Assembly (NCBI GenBank): GCA_947177005.1
Contig: CAMWSZ010000130.1
Location: forward strand, 1 to 7,730
Reading direction: 5' to 3'
DNA from: an uncultured Clostridia bacterium
GTDB taxonomy: Bacteria > Bacillota > Clostridia > Oscillospirales > Oscillospiraceae
Length of the DNA: 7,730 nt
A program made the translations under genes and the position numbers. Below, piece by piece: positions 1 through 6,460 of this stretch. Below the pieces are notes generated by a model. It did not search any database. It worked only from the letters and a program-made list of their open reading frames with translations, and was not told where the DNA came from. The first letter of the stretch is position 1. Each line of letters starts with the position of its first letter.

Positions 1-85
1 GCTCCTGAAAGGGGACGCGGCGGCCTTTTCTGTCACGAATAAAGGCGGTATTCCACTCCAGGTCCAGAAAAATCAGGTTGGACAT
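1..85 (-). CDS. DEDD-family 3'-5' exonuclease, N-terminal 28 residues only (gene runs off the left edge)
   Basis: The ATG at 85-83 (minus strand) opens a frame that stays open to the window edge and reads MSNLIFLDLEWNTAFIRDRK, then GRRVPFQE. A hydrophobic strand followed by Asp8-x-Glu10 (LDLEW) is the ExoI motif of DnaQ/DEDD 3'-5' exonucleases, where these acidic residues bind the catalytic metals. Short Firmicutes exonucleases commonly start this way. A GGAG ribosome binding site ends 8 bases before the ATG. The start lies inside the last codons of the pseudouridine synthase gene, in another frame, giving a 13-base overlap (73-85), so the two are probably translationally coupled and co-transcribed. 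ExoII and ExoIII motifs are outside the window, so substrate and exact subfamily cannot be judged. Confidence 0.72.
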   Translation of the reverse strand, partial: MSNLIFLDLEWNTAFIRDRKGRRVPFQE

Positions 86-966
86 ACAAAACGCTCCAGT
101 ACAATATTCATATCCTCCGGCAGCGGCGCGGTAAAGGCCAGCCGCTGGCCGGTCAGAGGATGCGTAAACGATAAACGGGCGGCGTGCAGGGCCGGACGGG
201 AGATGAGCCCCTCCGTACCGTAGAGCCAGTCACCGGCCAGCGGACACCCCAGCGCGGCCATATGGACCCGCAGCTGATGTGTGCGGCCGGTGTGCGGGGT
301 GAGCTCGACGAGGGAGTAGCCGCCTCCGGCGGATAAGAGCCTGTATTCTGTTTGGGCGGGCTGGCCGCCGGGAAGAATCTGCCGCCGAATGGCAGAGCCG
401 GGCGCACGGCCAATGGGCAGATCAATAGTCCCCTCCGGCGGCTGCGGTACGCCGGTGCAGACGGCCTGATACTGCCGGAAAAATTCACCGGTATGCAGGA
501 TACGGCGCAGGCGGTCGTGGACAAAGCCGTTTTTTGCGACAGCCATCAAACCGGTGGTGCCGCGGTCCAAGCGGTTGACGGGGTGGAAGGCGGCGCCGGG
601 ACCAAGATAATGTGTAACAGCGCCTGCCAGAGCCGGTTCCTCCGGGGACAGCGAGGAGGGAATCACGGCCAGCGGCGCGGGTTTATTTAAGATCAGCAGA
701 TGTTGGTCCTCAAAGAGGATATCCAGCTCCATAGGGATAGGCGTCACGCTGGAGGGACGTTCAACACTCTCCAAATCCACTGTAAGCCGGTCCCCCGCAT
801 GGAGGACGGCGTTGGTGAAGACGCGGACGCCGTTGACTGTCAGGCCGGTTTCGGTACGTTTCAGGCGGTTGATGCGGGCGGTGGATAGTCCCAGCTCATA
901 TTTCAGCAGGGAACGGACGGTCCGGTCGTTTTGGGCGGCAGTCACGGCCAATTCCAGCCGCGCCAT
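73..966 (-). CDS. RluA/RluD-family RNA pseudouridine synthase
   Basis: A 297-residue cytoplasmic enzyme that converts specific uridines in rRNA or tRNA to pseudouridine. An S4-like RNA-binding segment occupies about residues 12-68 (LSTARINRLKRTETGLTVNG). The catalytic domain follows: motif I around LNKPA (93-97); motif II HPVNRLDRGTTGL (128-140) with the expected catalytic Asp134; and motif III HTGRTHQLRVHMAALG (225-240) followed by PLAGDWLYG. The length is normal for RluD-type proteins. Asn131 replaces the His usually seen before RLD in the Escherichia coli enzymes. The ATG at 966 is preceded by a G-rich ribosome binding site (AGAGGGGG, 7 bases away) and a good promoter. The target uridine cannot be told from sequence, since several RluA paralogues coexist in Firmicutes. 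The gene end overlaps the exonuclease start. Confidence 0.93.
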   Translation of the reverse strand: MARLELAVTAAQNDRTVRSLLKYELGLSTARINRLKRTETGLTVNGVRVFTNAVLHAGDRLTVDLESVERPSSVTPIPMELDILFEDQHLLILNKPAPLAVIPSSLSPEEPALAGAVTHYLGPGAAFHPVNRLDRGTTGLMAVAKNGFVHDRLRRILHTGEFFRQYQAVCTGVPQPPEGTIDLPIGRAPGSAIRRQILPGGQPAQTEYRLLSAGGGYSLVELTPHTGRTHQLRVHMAALGCPLAGDWLYGTEGLISRPALHAARLSFTHPLTGQRLAFTAPLPEDMNIVLERFVCPT

Positions 967-1012
967 ACGCGCACCCCCTCTCCCTGCAAAATGAACTATA
1001 AATATGCCATAA

Positions 1013-1041
1013 ATTATACATCATTCACAAACGGTTTTCAA
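1013..1041 (-). promoter_or_regulatory. SigA-type promoter for the pseudouridine synthase gene
   Basis: On the minus strand, TTGAAA (1041-1036) and a perfect TATAAT (1018-1013) are separated by exactly 17 bases. Transcription would start near 1006, giving a leader of about 40 bases before the ATG at 966. The flanks are AT-rich, and this is the only promoter-like pair in the gap between the upstream terminator and the gene. Confidence 0.85.
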
Positions 1042-1075
1042 TAAGAATATTTTTCAAAATCCATAATTCTCACTC

Positions 1076-1115
1076 AAAAAGTCCGGCGCAGCCCCCACGC
1101 AGGGACCGCACCGGA
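1076..1115 (-). terminator. Rho-independent terminator of the TVP38-family gene
   Basis: On the minus strand, a 14-pair stem (arms 1115-1102 and 1095-1082, three G-U pairs, the rest Watson-Crick) closes a 6-base loop and is followed one base later by TTTTT (1080-1076). It starts 12 bases beyond the stop codon of the membrane protein gene, and so separates that gene from the pseudouridine synthase promoter downstream. Confidence 0.88.
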
Positions 1116-1126
1116 TTCAGGATTTT

Positions 1127-1819
1127 TCAGCAGCGCTTTTGCTTTTTACAGATGTGCTTATAAGCGGCAATGCCCAATGCGCTGATCAGGAGCGTGACCG
1201 CGAACATCACAACCGCGAATGCGTAATTGCCCATTCCCAGCGCACTGCCGCCAACCGTGGAGGTGACAACAGAGGGCAGGGGAGCAACGAGACTGATAAT
1301 CAGCCAGGTTTTCAGGGGGAGCCGGGTAAGACCGGCAAAGTAGCTGAGGGCATCCTTGGGCGTACCGGGAAGGAAAAACAGGAAGAAGACCCAGAAGCTC
1401 AGCCGCTTCTCATTTTGAAGAAAGCGCAGGGAATTCAGTTTATCCAGGGGAACAAAGACCTCCACTGCCCGGGTGCCGAAACGCCGTACCAGCAGAAACA
1501 CCGCCAGCCGTCCCAGGTACGCACCCAGTAAGCACAGCAGCGTACCCTTGAACGCGCCGAAAGCGTATCCGGCGGCGATCTCCAGCGGTTCGCCGGGGAT
1601 GACTGCCACCACAATCTGTAAAATCATCATCCCGAGAAAGAGCGCCGGTGCGTACATACCCTGTTCCTCCACCCAGGCGCGGAACCGTTCCGGTTCCCCG
1701 GCGAAGCGGACCAGCGGACGTCCCGCGAACCAGAAAACCAGTGCGGACAGCAGCAAAAACAGCAAAATGCCGCTTCCGGCGATCCAACGCTTCTTTTTTT
1801 CTGATAATGGATCCTTCAT
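1127..1819 (-). CDS. TVP38/TMEM64-family (VTT/DedA-like) membrane protein
   Basis: A 230-residue polytopic membrane protein. A basic N-terminus (KKKRW) precedes a first membrane segment at about 14-32. Further hydrophobic segments lie near 56-76, 82-111, 141-160, 170-188 and 198-220. The VTT (SNARE-associated) domain is shown by IPGEPLEIAAGYAFG (74-88), by LPGTPKDALSYFAG (150-163) with the conserved proline/glycine re-entrant motif, and by a GG pair at 190-191. Relatives of DedA/TMEM41 are linked to lipid scrambling or transport and membrane homeostasis; the precise role of this bacterial branch is unsettled. The start at 1819 has a strong AAAGGAGG 9 bases upstream. The C-terminus is short and basic (KHICKKQKRC). 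The gene is flanked by its own terminator and probably its own promoter. Confidence 0.9.
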   Translation of the reverse strand: MKDPLSEKKKRWIAGSGILLFLLLSALVFWFAGRPLVRFAGEPERFRAWVEEQGMYAPALFLGMMILQIVVAVIPGEPLEIAAGYAFGAFKGTLLCLLGAYLGRLAVFLLVRRFGTRAVEVFVPLDKLNSLRFLQNEKRLSFWVFFLFFLPGTPKDALSYFAGLTRLPLKTWLIISLVAPLPSVVTSTVGGSALGMGNYAFAVVMFAVTLLISALGIAAYKHICKKQKRC

Positions 1820-1828
1820 AAACGGCAG

Positions 1829-1836
1829 CCTCCTTT
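1829..1836 (-). promoter_or_regulatory. Ribosome binding site of the TVP38-family gene
   Basis: AAAGGAGG on the minus strand, near-perfect complementarity to the 16S rRNA tail, 9 bases before the ATG at 1819. It fixes that start. Confidence 0.85.
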
Positions 1837-1844
1837 TTTGTCTG

Positions 1845-1859
1845 CCTGTATTGTACAGG
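1845..1859 (-). promoter_or_regulatory. 15-base inverted repeat over a probable -10 element upstream of the TVP38-family gene
   Basis: The plus strand reads cctgta-ttg-tacagg, a perfect 6-3-6 inverted repeat. On the minus strand it contains TACAAT (1855-1850), a credible -10 with transcription starting near 1843. No good -35 hexamer lies 16-18 bases upstream, only a T-rich stretch. A weak promoter covered by a palindrome fits a regulated site, but the regulator is unknown. The gap 1860-1957 shows no terminator for the CAP-SLH gene, so readthrough from that gene could also supply transcript. Confidence 0.45.
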
Positions 1860-1957
1860 GATTCTGCTTAAAATAAAAGTGGGGGAATTTATAAGAATGT
1901 TTTAACATCCGGCGGGACCTGAAGCATCTTTTATAGTTTCGCTCAAATTGTCTTTTC

Positions 1958-4162
1958 TTACTCCGCCAGATTCCGGTAGAGATACGTCACAATATTAGCT
2001 CTGGGCGACTGGCTGCCGGGATTGAAAGCCGAACCCATATTCTCCAACAGGCCGTTGCTGTCCGCCCAGGCGACTGCATCAGTGTAGTAACTATTCGGAA
2101 GGGACTGGGCCAAGGAGCTGCTTCCGCTGGCGGCGGGCTTTCCGTTGGCACGCCAGAGGAAAGTCACCACTTGTCCGTTGGTGCAGGTGTCGCGGGGACT
2201 GAAAGCGGCAGGTGCAGTGCCGGTGGTAATGTTGTTTTCATAAGCCCAGAGAACAGGTTTGTAATAATAATCGGAGGTTTTTACATCCTGGAAAGGATTG
2301 GTCCGAGTTTGGGGTTCCGGTTCTCCCATAGCGCGCCAGAGAAAAGTCACAACCTGACCGCGGGTACAGGTTGCATAAGGGGAAAAGGTAGTAGCGGTCG
2401 TTCCGGAGGCAATTTGAGGATCATGGCTGTAAGCCCACAGAACCGCATCAGTATAATACGCACCGGCAGGAACATCGGTAAAAGGATTTTTCGCGGAAGA
2501 TGTATCAGGAGTATCCGGTGCAGCAGGTACACTTGGTGTACCCGGCGCAGCGGACGCTGCGGATTGCTGTGTGCTGAAGAAGTCCACCGTATAAGTGAAG
2601 GGCGCGGGGGAGTTGTTCTTGTACTTCAGCCCTTGAATCTCAACAGTATAAACGCCCTCATATTTCGTCACGCCCTCCGGACGGAAGGTAATGCAGTGGT
2701 TATTGCCATAATTCCAGTTGTCAGCAGGCGTGACGCCGAGATAAGCGCCTGTATCCGACGGCTGATAAGAGCCGGAGAGCGTCCAGCTTCTGCCGCCGCC
2801 GGAAATGTTGACAGTGATTCCGCTGGGTACGGCATAGACCGCAGGATTTAAACTGACGGTCCAGGGGCTTTTGTTCGTAAAAGCGGCCAAATCATTCGGG
2901 AAATTTCCCGCGGAGGGCCAGCCGAAGGAATCGTAGCTGACAGAGTGGGCACCGGAAACTCCAGCGCCCCGGTCAAAGACTTTCACATCAGTAAAATGCT
3001 TGTAGCCGTTGCCGTTGTTTACATAGCCGAAGCCCACCTTTTGCAGAGCCGGACTGAGCTGCCAGCGGCGGTGCCCGGTGGATGCAATATTGCTGGCACT
3101 GTCATCGCTCATCAAGCCGTCCACGGCGGAAAGCAGGGGCCGTCCGGCGGAAAGGTTGCTGGAATGGGTGGCGCTGTAAGCTTTGTCATAGAAGCTCTTA
3201 TCCATATCAGCAGGCTGTGCTGGCGTATGGTTCAGAGTACCAAGCTTGCCCAGAATCGTTGCGCCATACTGTGCGGATTCACACCAGCTTCTGTCCAGGC
3301 TGGTGGCAGGCATACCGGCAATGCGCCGCAGAGCGTTAAGACGGTTCAGTGCGGCTTGGAGAGCGGCATCAGAAAGCTTGCCCTGCTGATAGGGAGCGGA
3401 GCAGCTTGGCTGGCTGTCAAAGACCTGACCGGGAAGTGTCAGAGAATTTTCCTCCAGCAGGTCAATAATCTCCTGCTTGCTTAGCTGGGGCATGTCCGCA
3501 GAGCCGGTGACCAGACTGCCCTTTTGGGACACCGCTGGGGTTTCGGACTTATCCGGTTCTGTAGGCACACTGACGGAAGGAACAGGCGTTGTTGTAGTAC
3601 TGCCCGGCACCGTGGTTGAGCTGCCGGGTGCAGTTCCAGAACTGCCCGGCGTTACAGATGTACTGTCGGAGTCAAAATATAGGACGATATTGTATTCATA
3701 ATTGCTCGCAACCTGACGGCGGTACAGCAGTAAATTACAGCCCTCCGCCAGAGCGGAATCCAGCGTATCACCGCTGTGCAGGGTGGCCGTCTGACCGCTC
3801 TCTTGGATTTTCAGTCCGTAACCATTAACAAGCTCGGCGTTGCAGGAGATAAACGCCGCGCTGCCGGCGGATGTTCCGTCATCGTTGATGAGGATTTCCT
3901 GCATGACCGCACCGGCAGCAGGTGTATAGACAGTTGTTCTTTTGATATCTGTGTGTTCCGTTCCGTTTGCGTCATAGTCCGAAATGACGGACAGATCGGT
4001 CCGGGGCCGCCCGCTGGAGAGGATCATTCGGATCAGGGAACCTGAGTTACCGTTGTATCCAAACTCACAGGTTTGGTATCTTACTTCGGCGGCACCGGCA
4101 GTTGAGGCCAGTACTGCCAGCGCCAGCATCAGGCATAGCAGATGAGAAAGATGTTTTTTCAT
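1958..4162 (-). CDS. Secreted CAP-domain (SCP/PR-1-like) protein with three C-terminal SLH repeats
   Basis: A 734-residue predicted cell-surface protein. A signal peptide covers about residues 1-25 (MKKH, a hydrophobic core, then STAGAA). Residues 26-165 form a domain I do not recognise. A Ser/Thr/Pro/Gly linker (about 167-212, PGSS/PGST units) follows. The CAP domain spans about 262-400: LNRLNALRRIAGMP, then Glu295 (CESA), His312 (NHTP) and His364 in GHRRWQLSP, matching the Glu and His positions of CAP pockets. A beta-rich segment (about 430-530) and a second linker lead to SLH repeats at about 559-612, 622-674 and 687-733, which typically bind pyruvylated wall polymers. The third repeat is the most divergent. 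The reading frame extends upstream to 4243, but that ATG overlaps the -10 element; the ATG at 4162 has GGAGG 7 bases away and begins the signal peptide. Catalytic activity and ligand are unknown. Confidence 0.9.
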   Translation of the reverse strand: MKKHLSHLLCLMLALAVLASTAGAAEVRYQTCEFGYNGNSGSLIRMILSSGRPRTDLSVISDYDANGTEHTDIKRTTVYTPAAGAVMQEILINDDGTSAGSAAFISCNAELVNGYGLKIQESGQTATLHSGDTLDSALAEGCNLLLYRRQVASNYEYNIVLYFDSDSTSVTPGSSGTAPGSSTTVPGSTTTTPVPSVSVPTEPDKSETPAVSQKGSLVTGSADMPQLSKQEIIDLLEENSLTLPGQVFDSQPSCSAPYQQGKLSDAALQAALNRLNALRRIAGMPATSLDRSWCESAQYGATILGKLGTLNHTPAQPADMDKSFYDKAYSATHSSNLSAGRPLLSAVDGLMSDDSASNIASTGHRRWQLSPALQKVGFGYVNNGNGYKHFTDVKVFDRGAGVSGAHSVSYDSFGWPSAGNFPNDLAAFTNKSPWTVSLNPAVYAVPSGITVNISGGGRSWTLSGSYQPSDTGAYLGVTPADNWNYGNNHCITFRPEGVTKYEGVYTVEIQGLKYKNNSPAPFTYTVDFFSTQQSAASAAPGTPSVPAAPDTPDTSSAKNPFTDVPAGAYYTDAVLWAYSHDPQIASGTTATTFSPYATCTRGQVVTFLWRAMGEPEPQTRTNPFQDVKTSDYYYKPVLWAYENNITTGTAPAAFSPRDTCTNGQVVTFLWRANGKPAASGSSSLAQSLPNSYYTDAVAWADSNGLLENMGSAFNPGSQSPRANIVTYLYRNLAE
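3520..3665 (-). repeat. Low-complexity Ser/Thr/Pro linker with repeated PGSS/PGST units
   Basis: Inside the CAP-SLH gene, the coding strand carries imperfect repeats of a roughly 21-base unit encoding PGSSGTA, PGSSTTV and PGSTTTT, followed by a Pro/Val/Ser-rich tail. It separates the unidentified N-terminal domain from the CAP domain and looks like a flexible, possibly glycosylated, surface-protein linker. Such repeats tend to vary in copy number between strains. Confidence 0.65.
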
Positions 4163-4169
4163 ATAGTTT

Positions 4170-4174
4170 CCTCC
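4170..4174 (-). promoter_or_regulatory. Ribosome binding site deciding the CAP-SLH start
   Basis: GGAGG on the minus strand, 7 bases before the ATG at 4162. The upstream in-frame ATG at 4243 has no such site and lies within the promoter, so this site marks the real start. Confidence 0.88.
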
Positions 4175-4241
4175 AAATTCAAAGTTCGAACAGACCGGTT
4201 TTGCCAAAGCAGATGACGGCTTGGGACTGTCCGTTTTCTCC

Positions 4242-4270
4242 ATTTTAATTTGTTATGACAGTATTGTCAA
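4242..4270 (-). promoter_or_regulatory. Strong SigA-type promoter of the CAP-SLH gene, with an embedded inverted repeat
   Basis: On the minus strand, a consensus TTGACA (4270-4265) and TAAAAT (4247-4242) are 17 bases apart. Transcription would begin near 4235, leaving a leader of about 70 bases. A perfect 5-4-5 inverted repeat (tgaca-gtat-tgtca, 4256-4269) overlaps the -35 hexamer and the upstream part of the spacer, a position suited to a repressor. Confidence 0.85.
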
Positions 4271-4330
4271 GTGCCGCTGTATCCGGCAGCACAGTAATTA
4301 CTGCGTATACAAAGCATGAACAAATCAGGC

Positions 4331-4366
4331 AAAAAGGGGAGCCTCTTTTTTCGGAGGTTCCCCTTT
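4331..4366 (-). terminator. Rho-independent terminator of the TraX-family gene
   Basis: On the minus strand, a 13-pair stem (arms 4366-4354 and 4345-4333, one G-U pair) with an 8-base loop is followed by a T run (4335-4331) that continues out of the stem. It starts 5 bases past the stop codon at 4372. The A/T-rich stem ends also give a weaker terminator shape on the plus strand, but no plus-strand gene approaches from that side. Confidence 0.87.
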
Positions 4367-4371
4367 GCAGT

Positions 4372-5121
4372 TCATCTCAGAATCAGCGTCTGGATCATGA
4401 ACAATGCCAACATATGGACCGGATAGAACGCATAACAGAATATTTGAAATGCCTTGCTGTGCCAGCCCTGCCGGCCCTTATAAAGCCATATGGGAATCAG
4501 CGACAGAAGGGCAAGGCTCTGCTGGACAAGCTCTATATGAAAACCGGCAATATTCAGTTCATAGTAATACCCGCCAAGAATGCTGACATTCACAACATAC
4601 ATACAGATGAGCTGCCCCAGGAAATTGACCAGGTTTCTTTTGCGGAAGCAGTAGAATGTTAGCACCGTCAAAATCCCTGCGCCATAGTAGTCCACCATTG
4701 CGGCATACCCTACGATAAATCCCAGAAGCCCCGCGCCAAAGGAAAGAACGCCCGCCGGAACAGGCTTGAACCGTTTCCGGATATTTTCAATCAGGTGAAT
4801 CAGCAGCAGCGCGATGAAGAACGTCCACAGCACATTCTGATGAAACGGATAAATGACGCTGCCGCTATACAAAAGGTTAAATGGCACCTCAGAGATGACT
4901 GCTCCAATCAGCAGCCGCCGTATATAACGGCGCAGGTCGTGGGTGTGGAAATAGCCCTCCACCAGAAGAAACGCGAAAATAGGAAAAGCGATTCTGCCAA
5001 CGCATGTCAGCCATTCCAGCGACGGATACAGCGCAGCCCACATGTGGTCGCAGAGCATCAGTCCCATTGCCAGAATGTGAAGGACAGCGGCAGTGATACC
5101 AAAATCCTGCTGTTTTCTCAT
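4372..5121 (-). CDS. TraX-family integral membrane protein
   Basis: A 249-residue, very hydrophobic protein with about seven to eight membrane segments. Family hallmarks are LMLCDHMWAA (21-30), GRIAFPIFAFLLVEGYFHT (42-60), SEVPFNLLYSG (77-87) and the C-terminal FYPVHMLAL (232-240). TraX was first described as the F-plasmid pilin N-acetyltransferase; chromosomal Firmicutes homologues are common and probably acylate some other, unknown acceptor. No conjugation gene lies nearby, so a conjugation role is not supported. The open frame extends to 5259 through a TTG, but that codon is part of the -35 hexamer and precedes the transcription start. The ATG at 5121, with AAGGGGG 5 bases upstream, is chosen. 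The gene is monocistronic, with its own promoter and terminator. Confidence 0.87.
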   Translation of the reverse strand: MRKQQDFGITAAVLHILAMGLMLCDHMWAALYPSLEWLTCVGRIAFPIFAFLLVEGYFHTHDLRRYIRRLLIGAVISEVPFNLLYSGSVIYPFHQNVLWTFFIALLLIHLIENIRKRFKPVPAGVLSFGAGLLGFIVGYAAMVDYYGAGILTVLTFYCFRKRNLVNFLGQLICMYVVNVSILGGYYYELNIAGFHIELVQQSLALLSLIPIWLYKGRQGWHSKAFQIFCYAFYPVHMLALFMIQTLILR

Positions 5122-5230
5122 AAAATCCCCCTTATTTTCCTCCGTTGCACAGCGTGTTCCGCTTGAGCCATATCCGCTACAGACTGAGTAGAGATAATAG
5201 AAACACCTCTCAAACAGATAAGATGTTTTT

Positions 5231-5259
5231 AGCATAATGAAAAAAACGGTCTTTGTCAA
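5231..5259 (-). promoter_or_regulatory. SigA-type promoter of the TraX-family gene
   Basis: On the minus strand, TTGACA (5259-5254) and TATGCT (5236-5231) are separated by 17 bases. Predicted initiation is near 5224, giving an untranslated leader of about 100 bases before the ATG at 5121. I see no convincing riboswitch or leader hairpin in that leader. Confidence 0.82.
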
Positions 5260-5305
5260 TCGTTTCGAGCCAGGTTCACATTAGGAATATAGACCCCACG
5301 GTTGA

Positions 5306-6382
5306 CTATAATTTCAGGCCCAGATATAAAATAACTGCGTCACGGAAGGAGCGGGGATTATATCCACTGTTCTTCCAGATTCGGTCCAGCTGATATTGCA
5401 GCGTGTTCTTATGCATGAACAACTCGTTGCTAGCGGCTTTCAAGGACATGTTGCAGCCGAAATATGCTTTCAGAACAGTCTGGTCCTTTTCGCTCAGAGT
5501 GGAAAACGTCTTCTCTAAAAATCTCCGTTTCGCGTCCGCCGGGATCGTTCCCAGCAGAATCTCCAGATCCAGCTGATCAAAGACCGCCAGATTCTGCCCG
5601 CCGGTCAGACTGGACAGCGCGATTTCAGCCGCCTGATAGGACTGATTCTGGCGGGTCAGGGCATCGCTGTTCCCGACGCCAATCGTCAAAATCCCCTGGT
5701 AACGCCTGGACAGCTGCCGGAAAACATACTCCCACTTTTCATATCGCACCGCTTCCAACAGCAGGATATATTCATTGGGATAACTGAACATATACAGTTT
5801 CGCGCCAATCTGGTCAAAGGCCTGGTAGATGCCGCTCTCGATTAGGGAGAGATTAGCCGGGTCGTGCCGGCTGTTCGTCCGCACGACGACAGTACGGAAA
5901 CCGGCTTCTGTGTCAAGTTGAAATTTGTGTATAAAATCCATGTAGTAATCGTAGTTGACTGGTTCGCCGTTAATCAGGGAGCGTATGATATAGTTCAGCT
6001 GGGCTTTCTCGTTGCTGCTCTGCTCATCCAGTTCCTGTTCCCGCAGGATCAGGGAAGTAATCCGCTGAGCCAAATAGGCAAATTTTCTGACTTCATTAGG
6101 TACTCCGGTGATGCCAATGGCGGCAATGACCTCGCCCTGGTAGGAAAATGGAAGGTTAACGCCCTTCTGTGTGCCAAAGAAGCTGCCGTCTGTCTCTACC
6201 TCAATGGTCTGGCCGGTTTTTATCACCTGCCAGCCAATTTCGTGGAAAGTTCCCACCCGTTCCGGGTCGGTGCTGGCAAAAATGATCCCGTTCTGGTCGA
6301 TAAAGTTGACGTCGTGACCGCTTACGTCCTTCACAGTCTCCACGATCTGCTGTGCTACGCTCTTTCTGATCCGCCGTTTCAT
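5306..6382 (-). CDS. cdaR: CdaR-family (sugar diacid) transcriptional regulator
   Basis: A 358-residue cytoplasmic regulator with the CdaR architecture. The N-terminal putative sugar-diacid recognition domain (about 4-135) includes VSGHDVNFIDQNGIIFASTDPERVGTFHE and LPFSYQGEVIAAIGITG. A GGDEF-like middle domain covers about 160-270. The C-terminal PucR-type helix-turn-helix is at about 300-355 (MSLKAASNELFMHKNTLQYQLDRIW). Family members such as Escherichia coli CdaR activate glucarate, galactarate and glycerate catabolic genes in response to diacids or glycerate. Here the gene is divergent from glycerate kinase, its expected target. The start at 6382 has AAGGGGG 9 bases upstream. No clear terminator follows the stop at 5306, so some readthrough into the TraX-family unit is possible. 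The effector is inferred from family and context only. Confidence 0.92.
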   Translation of the reverse strand: MKRRIRKSVAQQIVETVKDVSGHDVNFIDQNGIIFASTDPERVGTFHEIGWQVIKTGQTIEVETDGSFFGTQKGVNLPFSYQGEVIAAIGITGVPNEVRKFAYLAQRITSLILREQELDEQSSNEKAQLNYIIRSLINGEPVNYDYYMDFIHKFQLDTEAGFRTVVVRTNSRHDPANLSLIESGIYQAFDQIGAKLYMFSYPNEYILLLEAVRYEKWEYVFRQLSRRYQGILTIGVGNSDALTRQNQSYQAAEIALSSLTGGQNLAVFDQLDLEILLGTIPADAKRRFLEKTFSTLSEKDQTVLKAYFGCNMSLKAASNELFMHKNTLQYQLDRIWKNSGYNPRSFRDAVILYLGLKL

Positions 6383-6415
6383 GGGAATGTGCCCCCTTAT
6401 CCTGCTGATATGTCT

Positions 6416-6444
6416 TTTATACCATAAAATTATAAATATTTCAA
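6416..6444 (-). promoter_or_regulatory. SigA-type promoter of the cdaR-like gene
   Basis: On the minus strand, TTGAAA (6444-6439) and TATAAA (6421-6416) are 17 bases apart. The three bases before the -10 are TGG, giving an extended -10. Predicted initiation is near 6409. The -35 sits inside the inverted repeat at 6434-6449. Confidence 0.8.
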
Positions 6445-6449
6445 TATTT
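6434..6449. promoter_or_regulatory. Inverted repeat covering the cdaR-like -35 box (candidate operator)
   Basis: aaatatt-tc-aatattt, a perfect 7-2-7 inverted repeat. It spans the whole -35 hexamer of the regulator gene, so a bound protein could block that promoter. The region is very AT-rich, which raises the odds of a chance palindrome. Confidence 0.4.
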
Positions 6450-6460
6450 CTTGTTCTGTA

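Noticed and set aside
1860..1957. Possible terminator after the CAP-SLH gene
   Set aside because: Only a short 5-base dyad (ATGTT/AACAT) with no GC-rich stem and T run was found, so no terminator is claimed.
2171..2851. A 226-codon plus-strand open frame inside the CAP-SLH gene
   Set aside because: It is antisense to the beta-rich and SLH-coding region, has an Arg/Gly/Ser-rich composition with no domain, and lacks a promoter.
4163..4243. N-terminal extension of 27 residues on the CAP-SLH protein
   Set aside because: The upstream ATG overlaps the -10 element and lies before the transcription start. The extension would also bury the signal peptide.
4331..4366. Possible bidirectional terminator or small RNA hairpin
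   Set aside because: The T-tract quality is good only on the minus strand, directly after the TraX-family stop. No plus-strand transcript unit reaches it.
5122..5259. N-terminal extension of 46 residues on the TraX-family protein
   Set aside because: Its TTG start is part of the -35 hexamer and would not be transcribed. The ATG at 5121 has a strong ribosome binding site.
5864..6427. A 187-codon plus-strand open frame opposite the cdaR-like gene
   Set aside because: It is antisense to a gene with full family signatures, shows no recognisable domain, and has no supporting ribosome binding site.
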